DNA from: UBA6019 sp035535055 | GTDB taxonomy: Bacteria > Chloroflexota > Dormibacteria > Dormibacterales > Dormibacteraceae | Length of the DNA stretch: 23,071 bases | NCBI GenBank assembly: GCA_035535055.1 | Contig: DATLQT010000102.1 | Span: 1 to 23,071 of the forward strand | Direction: 5' to 3' | Part shown: in pieces, positions 7,295-15,481 of the stretch | Position numbering within the stretch: position 1 is the stretch's first letter | How the letters are laid out: the number at the start of each line of letters is the position of its first letter | Program-made: the position numbers and the translations under genes | Notes under the pieces: model-generated | What the model was told of the DNA's origin: nothing | What the model saw: the letters and a program-made list of their open reading frames with translations, nothing else | Database searches by the model: none

Positions 7295-9253
7295 ATGGGA
7301 GCGCAGGAACCAGCGGCTGAATTTCCCCGAGATCGACGGCGGGGCGACGAGATCGACTTCCGCTCGATGGTCGAGTCCGCCCCCGCCTACTTCTACGTCG
7401 CCGACGCGGCGGACTCCACCACCCTTTACCAAAGCCCCCAGACGGAGGCGATGCTGGGCTACTCGATGGCCGAGTGGGAGGCCAACCCCGGGCTCTGGAG
7501 CGAGATCCTCCACCCCGACGATCGTGAGCGCGTCGCGGCCACCTTCGCCGAGGCATCGCAGGGCGGCAAGGAGTTCCAGGCCGAGTACCGCCTGATCACG
7601 AAGTGGGGAACGACCCGCTGGGTCCGCGACCACGCGGCGAAGGCGATCGATCCCCGCGGCCGGAGGGTGGTCCAGGGTGTCGTCCTCGACATCACCGATC
7701 AGGTCCAGGCCGAGCAAGAGGCGGAGGAGAAGCTGGCTCTCAGCATCGCCCTCCTGGAGTCGGCTCAGGAGGCGGGAAGGATCGGCACTTTCATCGCCTG
7801 GCTGACGCCCGAAAAGGCCGGCCAGGACGTGTGGTCGAAGAGCTGCCTGGCGATCTTCGGCTACGACGAGGCGACGCACGCCGGCACCAACGAGTCCTTC
7901 TGGACGCGGGTTCACCCCGATGACCTCCAGATGGTGCACGCCGCCCAGGACCGCGCCCTAGCGGAGGATGAGTTCTACGACATCGTCCACCGCATCATCC
8001 GCCCGGACGGAGCCGTCCGCTGGATCCGGGAGCGCGCCCAGGTCGAGCGCGCGGCCGACAGCTCGCCGCTCCGGTTCCTCGGCGTGACGCTCGACGTCAC
8101 CGACGAGCGAGCCCTAGCGGAGGCCCTCGACCGGGCGGAGACGGCCAGCCAGGCGACGACCAAGTTCTACGACAGCGTCTTCGAGAATGCCCCCCTCGGA
8201 GTGGCCAAGGTAGACGCCAGGATCCGCGTCATCGAAGCCAACGCACGGCTCCACGAGATCCTTCAGGTGAAGGACGGCGAGCTGGTCGACCGGCCGGTGG
8301 CCGACTTCCTCGAGTCGGAAGGGATGGCCCAGGTAATGTCTGAGTTCCAGCCGCTCTGGCAGGGCAAGGTGGAGCGGATCGAATCGGCCTCCAACGCGAT
8401 CCGAGCCGACGGGGTCAAGGTCTGGCTGCAGTGGAACGCCACGGCCGTCCGCACCGGCTCGGGTCGGGTCGAGTACTTCCTGGCGATGTTCGAGGACATC
8501 ACCTCCAAGCGGGAGATGGAGATCGCCGCCCAGAACAGCTTGGCTGCGCTCGAGCGTCTCAACAACCTCAAGAGCGAGTTCGTATCTGTCGTCAGCCACG
8601 AGTTCCGCACCGCCCTGACGGGAATTCAGGGCTTCTCCGAGATCATGCGCGACGAGGATCTGAGCCCGAGCGAGGTGAAGGACTTCGCCGCCGACATCAA
8701 CAACGATGCGCTCCGGCTCAACCGGATGATCACCGAGATGCTCGACCTAGACCGGATCGAGGCGGGGAGGATGAGGCTCAACCTCGCCGTGCACGACGTC
8801 AACGCGATCATCCAGCAGGCCGTCGAGCGAGCCATCACCAGCGCCAGCAAGCATGACCTGGTCACCGACCTCGACCTCAGCCTGCCGCCGATCAGCTGCG
8901 ACGGCGACCGGGTCCAGCAGGTCATCTCCAACCTGCTGACCAACGCGGTCAAGTATTCGCCCAAGGGTGGGGTGATCATGGTCAGCACCCGGCACGACCA
9001 GTCGATGGCGAAAATCAGCGTCGAGGACCATGGACTCGGCGTGCCGGCGAGCTTCATTGGCAAGCTGTTCGAGCGCTATGAGCGCTTCTCGGACACCGCC
9101 ACCGACCAGATCATAGGAGCCGGCCTCGGACTGCCGATCGCCCGGCAGATCGTGGAGATGCACGGCGGCAAGATGGAGGTGCAGAGCGTCGAGGGCAAGG
9201 GCTCGACCTTCTCCTTCACCCTGCCGCTGGCCCGGGTCGAAGGCGAGGTATGA
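7295..9253 (+). CDS. Soluble three-PAS sensor histidine kinase
   Basis: The 652-residue protein has no transmembrane segment. It carries three PAS modules: about 20-137 (with PAC-like end VQGVVLDITD), 150-272 (ends FLGVTLDVTD) and 285-405 (ends FLAMFEDITS). A HisKA domain follows with the H-box SHEFRTAL at about H435, then an HATPase domain with N-box NLLTNAVKYS (N550), G1 EDHGLGVP (D578) and G2 GAGLGLPIARQ (about 608-618). The H-box Pro usual after RT is Ala here. The start ATG 7295 is 29 nt after tadC and its stop overlaps the response regulator start (ATGA), so it belongs to the cpaB-tadC operon. It probably senses a cytoplasmic cue (PAS ligand unknown) and phosphorylates the adjacent regulator; the receiver on TadZ is a further possible target (inference). 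Confidence 0.9.
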   Translation: MGAQEPAAEFPRDRRRGDEIDFRSMVESAPAYFYVADAADSTTLYQSPQTEAMLGYSMAEWEANPGLWSEILHPDDRERVAATFAEASQGGKEFQAEYRLITKWGTTRWVRDHAAKAIDPRGRRVVQGVVLDITDQVQAEQEAEEKLALSIALLESAQEAGRIGTFIAWLTPEKAGQDVWSKSCLAIFGYDEATHAGTNESFWTRVHPDDLQMVHAAQDRALAEDEFYDIVHRIIRPDGAVRWIRERAQVERAADSSPLRFLGVTLDVTDERALAEALDRAETASQATTKFYDSVFENAPLGVAKVDARIRVIEANARLHEILQVKDGELVDRPVADFLESEGMAQVMSEFQPLWQGKVERIESASNAIRADGVKVWLQWNATAVRTGSGRVEYFLAMFEDITSKREMEIAAQNSLAALERLNNLKSEFVSVVSHEFRTALTGIQGFSEIMRDEDLSPSEVKDFAADINNDALRLNRMITEMLDLDRIEAGRMRLNLAVHDVNAIIQQAVERAITSASKHDLVTDLDLSLPPISCDGDRVQQVISNLLTNAVKYSPKGGVIMVSTRHDQSMAKISVEDHGLGVPASFIGKLFERYERFSDTATDQIIGAGLGLPIARQIVEMHGGKMEVQSVEGKGSTFSFTLPLARVEGEV

Positions 9254-10386
9254 GCACCATCCTCTTCTGCGAGGACGACCCGACCATCAGCAAGCTGATC
9301 CTACTCGCCATGCGACGGACGATCCACCACGTGCTGATCGCCGAGAACGGCCAGGTGGGTCTGGAGATGGTGCGCGAGCACAAGCCCGACCTCGTGGTCA
9401 CGGACCTCTCGATGCCCGAGATGAACGGCATCGAGCTCTACGACCAGATGCGCGCGGACCCGGGCCTGGCCGAGATCCCGATCGCGTTCCTCACCGCCTC
9501 GACCCAGCGCAGCCTCATCAGCTCGGCCCAGACCCGTGTCGCGCGAGCGATCCTGACCAAGCCCTTCAGCCCGTCGCAGTTGCGCGCCCAGATCGAGGCC
9601 ATCCTGGAAGGCGCCGGGATGGGGGCCAGCGGCGAGAAGGCGCGCCCGATCGCGGAGGTATCGGGTCGGGTCGAGTCGGAGCCGCCGACCCGGGGCACGA
9701 TCCTGGTCATCGAGGACGGCGAATCCGCTGACCTGATGATCGACCTGCTGCTGGGCGAGTCCTACGAGCCCATCCTCTGCCGGACGGCCGCCGAAGGGCT
9801 GCAGCAGATTCACCGGGCGCCGGTGGCGATCCTCCTCGACTGGGGACTGCCGGACCGGCCTGGCCTGGAGGTCTGCCGGGACATCCGAGCCGAGGACGAC
9901 CGAGTTCCGATCCTCTTCGTCAGCGGGCGCAACGACGAGGCCTCGGTCGCCCGCGCGCTCGATGCCGGCGCCAACGACTTCATCATCAAACCCTTCCGCC
10001 CGGTGGAGTTCATCGCCCGGATGGAGGCGCAGATCCGTCGCGCCGCGCCGCAGGCGGCGGCCCCACCGCCGGAGCCGGCCCGCACAGCCGACGTGCTGAG
10101 CTTCGGCCACATCAGGGTGGACCTGCGCGCGCGCGAGGTGACCGTCTCCGGCGTGCCCGCCCAGCTGGGAGCGCACGAGTTCAAGCTGGTCGAGTACCTG
10201 GTCCAGAACGCCGGCGTGGCGATCTCCCGCGAGCAGATCCTAGAGCACGTCTATGGCTACGGGTCGGGCAACTCGACCGAGCGGATCGACATGCTCGTCC
10301 GCCGCGTCCGCGGCAAGCTCAAAGCCGACGAGCGGCTGACCTCGGTTCCCGGTTACGGGTTCCGGTGGGAGCGCCGCGGCTCCTAG
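9250..10386 (+). CDS. Response regulator with two receiver domains and an OmpR-type winged helix
   Basis: Receiver 1 (about 1-122) has acidic E8-D9-D10, phosphoacceptor D52 (VVTDLSMPEMNG) and K104 (LTKPF). Receiver 2 (about 149-265) has E155-D156, D197 (LLDWGLPDRPG) and K247 (IIKPFRP). A Pro/Ala-rich linker leads to an OmpR/PhoB winged helix (about 283-376) ending VPGYGFRWERR. Both receivers keep their key residues. The ATG overlaps the kinase stop by 4 nt, so the two are a cognate pair. Two tandem receivers before one DNA-binding domain suggest integration of two phosphorylation inputs or a relay. It probably regulates the neighbouring pilus genes or other targets (inference). Its 3' end faces that of a decayed paralogue. 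Confidence 0.9.
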   Translation: MSTILFCEDDPTISKLILLAMRRTIHHVLIAENGQVGLEMVREHKPDLVVTDLSMPEMNGIELYDQMRADPGLAEIPIAFLTASTQRSLISSAQTRVARAILTKPFSPSQLRAQIEAILEGAGMGASGEKARPIAEVSGRVESEPPTRGTILVIEDGESADLMIDLLLGESYEPILCRTAAEGLQQIHRAPVAILLDWGLPDRPGLEVCRDIRAEDDRVPILFVSGRNDEASVARALDAGANDFIIKPFRPVEFIARMEAQIRRAAPQAAAPPPEPARTADVLSFGHIRVDLRAREVTVSGVPAQLGAHEFKLVEYLVQNAGVAISREQILEHVYGYGSGNSTERIDMLVRRVRGKLKADERLTSVPGYGFRWERRGS

Positions 10387-10403
10387 CATCTTCGACCGGT
10401 CGG

Positions 10404-11162
10404 CTAGGACGCTCTCTCGTCGGATGCACGGTCGGCGCCGCCGATCCCAGCGGTAACCCCAGCCCGGTACCGCGACCAGGTTGGTCGGGTCGCCGCCCGC
10501 GGCCAGCTTGGCTCGGCCTCGACGGACCAGGATCTCCAGCCGTTCGAGCGGCACCTCGGCGTCGGGCCCGTAGAGCTGGGAGCAGACCTGGTCCCAGGAA
10601 ACGGCGACGCCGGCGTTCCGACTGAGGTACTCGACCGGTTCGAATTCGAGGCGACCGAGTCGAACCGGCCGGCCATTCACCTTCACCTCCCGCGCCATCG
10701 AGTCCACGATCACACCGCCGAAGCCCTCAGGCTCACGCTTCTGGCGAGGACCGGCGAACGCGGCCGGCTGGGCCGCGTCCCGCCCCGCCTCGGCCCTTCG
10801 GATGTGGGCGTCAATGCGCGGCCGCAACTCGCCGCGATCGGTGTCGCGCACCAGGACGTCGTCGGCGCCGCACTCCAGGAGACGCACCACGTCGGCCGGC
10901 GGGAAGGACCCCAGCACACAGATCAGGGGCACGCCCGGCTCCCGGCGCCGGAGCTCGGTGCAGACGGGCCGCGATGGTGCTGTTGACGGAGTGGCCGACC
11001 AGGATCGTCGCCGCCGTTCCGACCGGCGAGGCGCTGAGCAGCGAGTTCCAGCTGATGCTCGACCAGCGGCCGGAATCCGACCTCGGAGAGCATCGCGACC
11101 AGGCCGTCGCTCGCGCCTCTTAGGTCGTCGAGGACAACCACGCGGCTTCGCCCGGCCGGCAC
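10404..11162 (-). pseudogene. Frameshifted OmpR-family response regulator
   Basis: Three reading stretches on the minus strand reconstruct a receiver plus winged helix. From GTG 11162: GRSRVVVLDDLRGASDGLVA to VEHQLELA. A second frame gives VGTAATILVGHSVNSTIAA. A third carries PGVPLICVLGSFPPADVVRL, ECGADDVLVRD and a full winged helix (REVKVNGRPVRLGRLEFEPV ... VPGWGYRWDR). At least two frameshifts therefore break the receiver. The residue that should be the conserved receiver Lys (after GADD) is not Lys. The third frame has no stop after the expected end near 10441 and runs to 10240, antisense to the intact regulator; an alternative frame stops at 10404, so the true 3' end is uncertain. Either a decayed gene or one with several consensus errors; the missing Lys favours real divergence. 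Confidence 0.7.
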
Positions 11163-11237
11163 CGCCGCGAGCTTGGGCAGGGACGAAAACCTGCGCTTTC
11201 ACGCTCCCGGCGGCCACCTGATGTGACCCCGTGAAGC

Positions 11238-11816
11238 TCACTCGGCGAACCAGGTGAACTGGGTGTCGGTGCTGCAGCCCATGTAAGCGTTGTCGGCGCT
11301 GCGGTCGAGGGAGACCGCGAGGGTCACCGCCACCGTGTCGCCCGGCGCCCAGTGATCGAGGCGGCCGGAGCCGCCGGGCAGCGACAGCCGGGTGGAGGGG
11401 TCGGAGTGCGCAGCCGCGAAGCTAGCCAGGTTGCCCTGGTAGAGGACCTGGCCGTCCGCGCTGACCGTGAAGTCGAACTTCGAGGCGGGGTCGGCAGCGG
11501 TGCAGACCGGCGCGCTGGCGGCGCCGCGGGAGGCGAAGTGCTCGAGGTAGAGGCCGGTCGCCGTGCTCGGGGCTGAGCCGTTGTAGGTCAGCACCGCCTG
11601 GCGAACCTCGGCCGGGCCGCCGGGAGCCATCACGCCGGCGCCGGCGAACAGGTCTCCGCAGGTCTGCCCGCCCCTGACGGCCGTGCAACCGGGCCCGGTC
11701 TGGGTGAGGGTGGGGACGCCGGCGGTGAAGGCAGCCTGGGCGTTGACGGCGATCACCGCCGCCGCCAGCCCCGCCACGACGGCGGTCAACCTGCCGATCG
11801 CAACCCTGCACTTCAT
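11238..11816 (-). CDS. Secreted protein, possibly TasA/CalY (camelysin)-like
   Basis: The 192-residue product starts MKCRVAIGRLTAVVAGLAAA with a signal-peptide-like positive n-region, hydrophobic core and AQA-A cleavage site near residue 29. The mature part has the pattern MAPGGPAEVRQAVLTYNGSA ... ATGLYLEHFAS, APGDTVAVTLAVSL and a C-terminal NAYMGCSTDTQFTWFA. This resembles TasA/CalY-type secreted beta-sandwich proteins, in which an M-PG element precedes a jelly-roll fold and the protein ends in a short beta strand. Four cysteines are found in the mature part (in GPGCTA, GQTCGD, APVCTA and MGCSTD). The likeness is from motif memory only; it could be another secreted beta-sandwich. It is divergent from marR; the shared upstream region contains an inverted repeat. 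Confidence 0.5.
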   Translation of the reverse strand: MKCRVAIGRLTAVVAGLAAAVIAVNAQAAFTAGVPTLTQTGPGCTAVRGGQTCGDLFAGAGVMAPGGPAEVRQAVLTYNGSAPSTATGLYLEHFASRGAASAPVCTAADPASKFDFTVSADGQVLYQGNLASFAAAHSDPSTRLSLPGGSGRLDHWAPGDTVAVTLAVSLDRSADNAYMGCSTDTQFTWFAE

Positions 11817-11898
11817 GGACCCAAGGTTCGGGGGCCGCCCGGTCCTCGCCGGAGCGCCAGCTGGACGCCTCGCCGGAGGTTTGCTAACCGCCCGCGAT

Positions 11899-11929
11899 CA
11901 TCTCGGCGTCATCCCGGCCGGCCGAGATG
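11899..11929. promoter_or_regulatory. Inverted repeat CATCTCGGC-N13-GCCGAGATG, putative MarR operator
   Basis: A perfect 9-bp inverted repeat (11899-11907 and 11921-11929) with a 13-nt spacer that contains the left part of CCGGCCGG. Half-site centres are 22 bp apart, about two helical turns. It overlaps where the -35 region of the marR promoter should be and also lies upstream of the divergent secreted protein. Autoregulation by the adjacent MarR is the simple reading (inference). Confidence 0.5.
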
Positions 11930-11943
11930 GTTGTCGGAGATGC

Positions 11944-11949
11944 AATAAT
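11944..11949 (+). promoter_or_regulatory. Putative -10 box (AATAAT) for a leaderless marR transcript
   Basis: AATAAT, preceded by TGC (extended -10-like), ends 7 nt before ATG 11957, which has no Shine-Dalgarno. It is an AT-rich island in very GC-rich DNA. Transcription would begin at the ATG. Confidence 0.5.
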
Positions 11950-11956
11950 TGCCTGG

Positions 11957-12414
11957 ATGTCAACCAGCCCGCCCGCGACCGAGGTCTCCGTGCGCGAGCT
12001 GGTTTCTGCCCTCGGCGACCTGATCGCCCGGGCGGAGCCGGCGATCCTGCGTCTCTGGCGCTCGGCCGGGCTCACCTTCTCCCAGCGCCGGCTGTTGCGG
12101 CAGCTGCGCAACGGGCCGCGGGGCGCTGGCGACCTGGCGGCTGCCGCCGGGCTTTCGGCTCCTTCTTTGACGCGCATGGTGGCGCGGCTGGAGCAGCCGG
12201 GCTACCTCCGCCGCGAGCTCGACGCCTCCGACCGGCGCCGGATCACCATCGCCCTCACCGAGCGGGGGGAGCAGGTGCTGGCCGGCCACCGCGTCTTCCG
12301 CGAGGCCGGCCTGGTGGACGCTGTGCGGCGGCTGGATCCGCAGGCGCGAATCGAGCTCACCGGCCGCCTCCGCGAGCTCTTGGTGGCGGCCGGCCCGACC
12401 GAGGAGCCGATCCC

Positions 12415-12418
<4 letters not shown>
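11957..12418 (+). CDS. MarR-family transcriptional regulator of an ABC efflux operon
   Basis: The 153-residue protein has the MarR winged helix: LTFSQRRLLRQLRNGPRGAG, recognition helix LSAPSLTRMVARLEQPGYLR, wing DASDRRRITIALTERGEQVL, and flanking dimerisation helices. ATG 11957 is preferred over the in-frame ATG 11927 because a -10-like AATAAT lies 7 nt upstream and because 11927 falls inside the inverted repeat. Its stop overlaps the start of the ABC ATPase gene (CTGA), so it heads an operon with the transporter. MarR proteins usually repress such efflux genes until a small aromatic ligand binds; the ligand here is unknown. Confidence 0.85.
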
Positions 12419-13218
<800 letters not shown>

Positions 13219-13990
13219 CGCTTCCCCGGCCCACCGCTGGTGGTGGGTCCTGGGCAGCCGGATCGTCACCTTCTGCTGGGTCGAGGTGGCCAAGATCCGC
13301 CACGACCGGACCGAGCTCTACACGCGCGCCATCCAGCCCGTTCTCTGGCTCCTGATCTTCGGTGAGACCTTCTCGCGCCTGCGTGTCATCCCCACTGGCG
13401 GACGGCCCTACCTCGACTTCATGGCGCCCGGGGTGATCGCCCAGTCGGCCCTGTTCGTGTCCATCTTCTACGGCATCCAGATCATCTGGGAGCGCGATGC
13501 CGGGATCCTGACCAAGCTGATGGCGACCCCCACTCCGGCCGCCGCCCTGATCGCCGGCAAGGCCTTCGGCGCCTCGGTGCGGAGCCTCGTCCAGGCGCTG
13601 GTCGTCCTCGTCCTGTCCCTGCTGCTCGGCGTCGGGCTCTCCCGCAACCCGCTCGACTACCTGGGCGCCGTTCTTGTGATCGTCCTCGGGGCCGGCTTCT
13701 TCTCGATGCTGTCGCTGACGATCGCGGGCATCGTTCTCAGCCGCGAGCGCGTGATGGGCATCGGACAGGCGATCACGATGCCGCTCTTCTTCGCCTCCAA
13801 TGCCCTTTACCCAGTCCACCTGATGCCGGGCTGGCTGCAGGTGCTGAGCGCCGTCAACCCGCTCAGCTACGAGGTCGACGCGCTCCGGGCGCTTCTGATC
13901 GGCACGCCGGGCAACGTCGGGGTCGACCTCCTGGTGCTGACGGTCGCCTGCCTGGCCGGGATCGCCGTCTCCTCGGCGCTCCTGCCCCGC

Positions 13991-14215
13991 CTAGCGAAGT
14001 GAGGCCGGCGGGGCCTTCCCCAGGGCCTGGATCTGCCGGATGACCGTGAGGGCGGTGATCGCGATGGCCAGGAAGAGCGCCAGCAGCGGTCCTCGCCAGT
14101 CCGACAGCCGCCGGACTTCGGGGACGCCCGCGATCCATGCGAACGCGTAGAGGATGAGGATTCCATTGAATGCGGCCATCAGGGCCGCCGCCACGGTGGG
14201 TCGCTTCATCACCAT
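13991..14215 (-). CDS. Small two-helix membrane protein (74 aa)
   Basis: The product has two hydrophobic segments, about residues 8-29 (AALMAAFNGILILYAFAWIA) and 43-60 (PLLALFLAIAITALTVI), and short charged ends. The start may be ATG 14215 or the in-frame ATG 14209 (ATGGTGATG). Codon third positions are G/C-rich. It converges on the ABC permease with a 12-bp overlap of the ends, and about 106 nt separate it from the methionine synthase-like gene. No family recognised. Confidence 0.55.
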   Translation of the reverse strand: MVMKRPTVAAALMAAFNGILILYAFAWIAGVPEVRRLSDWRGPLLALFLAIAITALTVIRQIQALGKAPPASLR

Positions 14216-14289
14216 TGCAAATTTGTTCCGGCGGGGGACTGGTTGCGTACGGGCGCGGGCGCCCGGCCCCTCCAGACTAGCTTTGCGGG

Positions 14290-14306
14290 CCTACCTTAAG
14301 AGTAGG
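14290..14306 (-). terminator. Weak hairpin downstream of the methionine synthase-like gene
   Basis: CCTAC and GTAGG (5-bp stem, 7-nt loop) lie 16-32 nt beyond the stop of the minus-strand gene. There is no T-tract after it, so it is at most a weak terminator or just a chance hairpin. The rest of 14216-14321 holds a 10-bp palindrome (14256-14265) and nothing else I can name. Confidence 0.2.
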
Positions 14307-14321
14307 TGAGGAAGAACCGGA

Positions 14322-15431
14322 TCAGGCCTCGCCCCATACGGAGCGGGCGACTGATCCGACCAGCTCCAGCTTGCGCTGCTGCTCCTCCGGCGTGATCCGG
14401 TTGCCCTCGATCGTCGAGGCGAAGCCGCACTGCGGGCTCAGCGCCAGCCGTCCGAGGTCCACGAACTGGGAAGCCTCCTCGATCCGCCGCTTCAGTTCCT
14501 CGGCCTTTTCCAGCCGGCCCTTCTTGGTGGTGACGAGCCCCAGCACCACGGTGCGGTCCTCGGGCACCTGGCGGAGCGGCTCGAAGCCGCCCGAGCGATC
14601 GTCGTCGTACTCGAGCAGGAAGCGCTGGAAGAGCGTCTTCTGGAAGATCCGGGAGATGGGCTGGTAGTCGCCCTCGGCGTAGAACTTGCTCTGGTTGTTG
14701 CCCCGGCAGACATGGATGCCGAACACCACGCCGGGATGCCCCGCGATGATCGCGTTGTCGAGCTCGATGCAGCGGTCGATCAGCGCCTCAGGGTCGCTGC
14801 CCCGCTTGCGGTAGCCGTCGCGCATCTTCTCGTCGAGCAGGGCCGCGTACTGGGGCGCGTCAACCTGGATGTAGGTGCAGCCGAGCCTGACCAGCTCCTC
14901 GACCTCGCGGCGGCTGATGTCGACGATGTCCGCGAGGTAGGCGTCCAGGGTCTTGTAGGCCCCCTTCGACTTCTCGGGGTCGTAGTAGGCGGCCGCCTGC
15001 TGGGCGCTGACCAGGGTGACCTTGCCGATCCGGTCGGTGCGGGCCCGCAGGTAGGCCCATTCCTCGCCACACAGGCTTCGCCGCCAGCGCAGCTTCTCGA
15101 CCACCACCGGGCGCTGGAAGACCAGCTCCTCGCCCGACTCGTCGTGGAAGGGGATCGCCCAGCCGCCCAGCTTGTCGAACCCGTCGAGCGCCTCGACCAG
15201 GTGCCCGAAGAAGGCGTAGCGGCGGAACTCCCCGTCGGTGACGACGTCGAGCCCGGCCTCCTCCTCCATTTTCACGGCGGCGTCGATGGCCCGGTCCTCG
15301 ACCCGCTTCAGCTCGACCGGGTTGATCTCGCCGTGTTCGAACTGCTTTCGCGCCGAGGCCAGCCCCGGTGGCCGGAGCAGGCTGCCGACGACGTCGGCGC
15401 GGGCGGTCAGGGCAGCGGTTCCTTGGGGCAT
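14322..15431 (-). CDS. Cobalamin-independent methionine synthase-like protein (YxjG/YxjH type)
   Basis: The 369-residue protein is the length of the MetE C-terminal catalytic half alone, like Bacillus YxjG/YxjH. It begins RADVVGSLLRPPGL and has VTDGEFRR (about 64-71). The zinc ligands of MetE are all present: H240 and C242 in GIHVCRGN, E274 in LLEYDDD and C335 in LSPQCGF. It should transfer a methyl group to homocysteine or a related thiol; the methyl donor (methyl-tetrahydrofolate or another compound) cannot be told from sequence. ATG 15431 has no clear Shine-Dalgarno; an AATAAT lies 9 nt upstream. It is divergent from the efflux transporter across 50 bp, too short for a SAM riboswitch. Confidence 0.85.
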   Translation of the reverse strand: MPQGTAALTARADVVGSLLRPPGLASARKQFEHGEINPVELKRVEDRAIDAAVKMEEEAGLDVVTDGEFRRYAFFGHLVEALDGFDKLGGWAIPFHDESGEELVFQRPVVVEKLRWRRSLCGEEWAYLRARTDRIGKVTLVSAQQAAAYYDPEKSKGAYKTLDAYLADIVDISRREVEELVRLGCTYIQVDAPQYAALLDEKMRDGYRKRGSDPEALIDRCIELDNAIIAGHPGVVFGIHVCRGNNQSKFYAEGDYQPISRIFQKTLFQRFLLEYDDDRSGGFEPLRQVPEDRTVVLGLVTTKKGRLEKAEELKRRIEEASQFVDLGRLALSPQCGFASTIEGNRITPEEQQRKLELVGSVARSVWGEA

Positions 15432-15440
15432 CTGAGGTCA

Positions 15441-15446
15441 ATTATT
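15441..15446 (-). promoter_or_regulatory. Putative -10 box (AATAAT on minus strand) for the methionine synthase-like gene
   Basis: AATAAT read on the minus strand ends 9 nt before ATG 15431, giving a leader of only a few bases. It lies in the 50-bp divergent gap with the transporter gene. No clear -35. Confidence 0.3.
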
Positions 15447-15481
15447 CTCGCTGCCGCAAGCCGGGATACTGGTTGACTCGG

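Noticed and set aside
11683..12414. Long upstream extension of the ABC ATPase frame
   Set aside because: It runs through the divergent promoter and marR in another frame and is not ATPase-like.
14256..14265. Palindrome CGGGCGCCCG as a terminator
   Set aside because: No T-tract follows on either strand; short G/C palindromes are common in DNA of this composition.
15432..15481. SAM or other methionine riboswitch upstream of the methionine synthase-like gene
   Set aside because: Only 50 bp separate the divergent genes, too short for any known SAM riboswitch.
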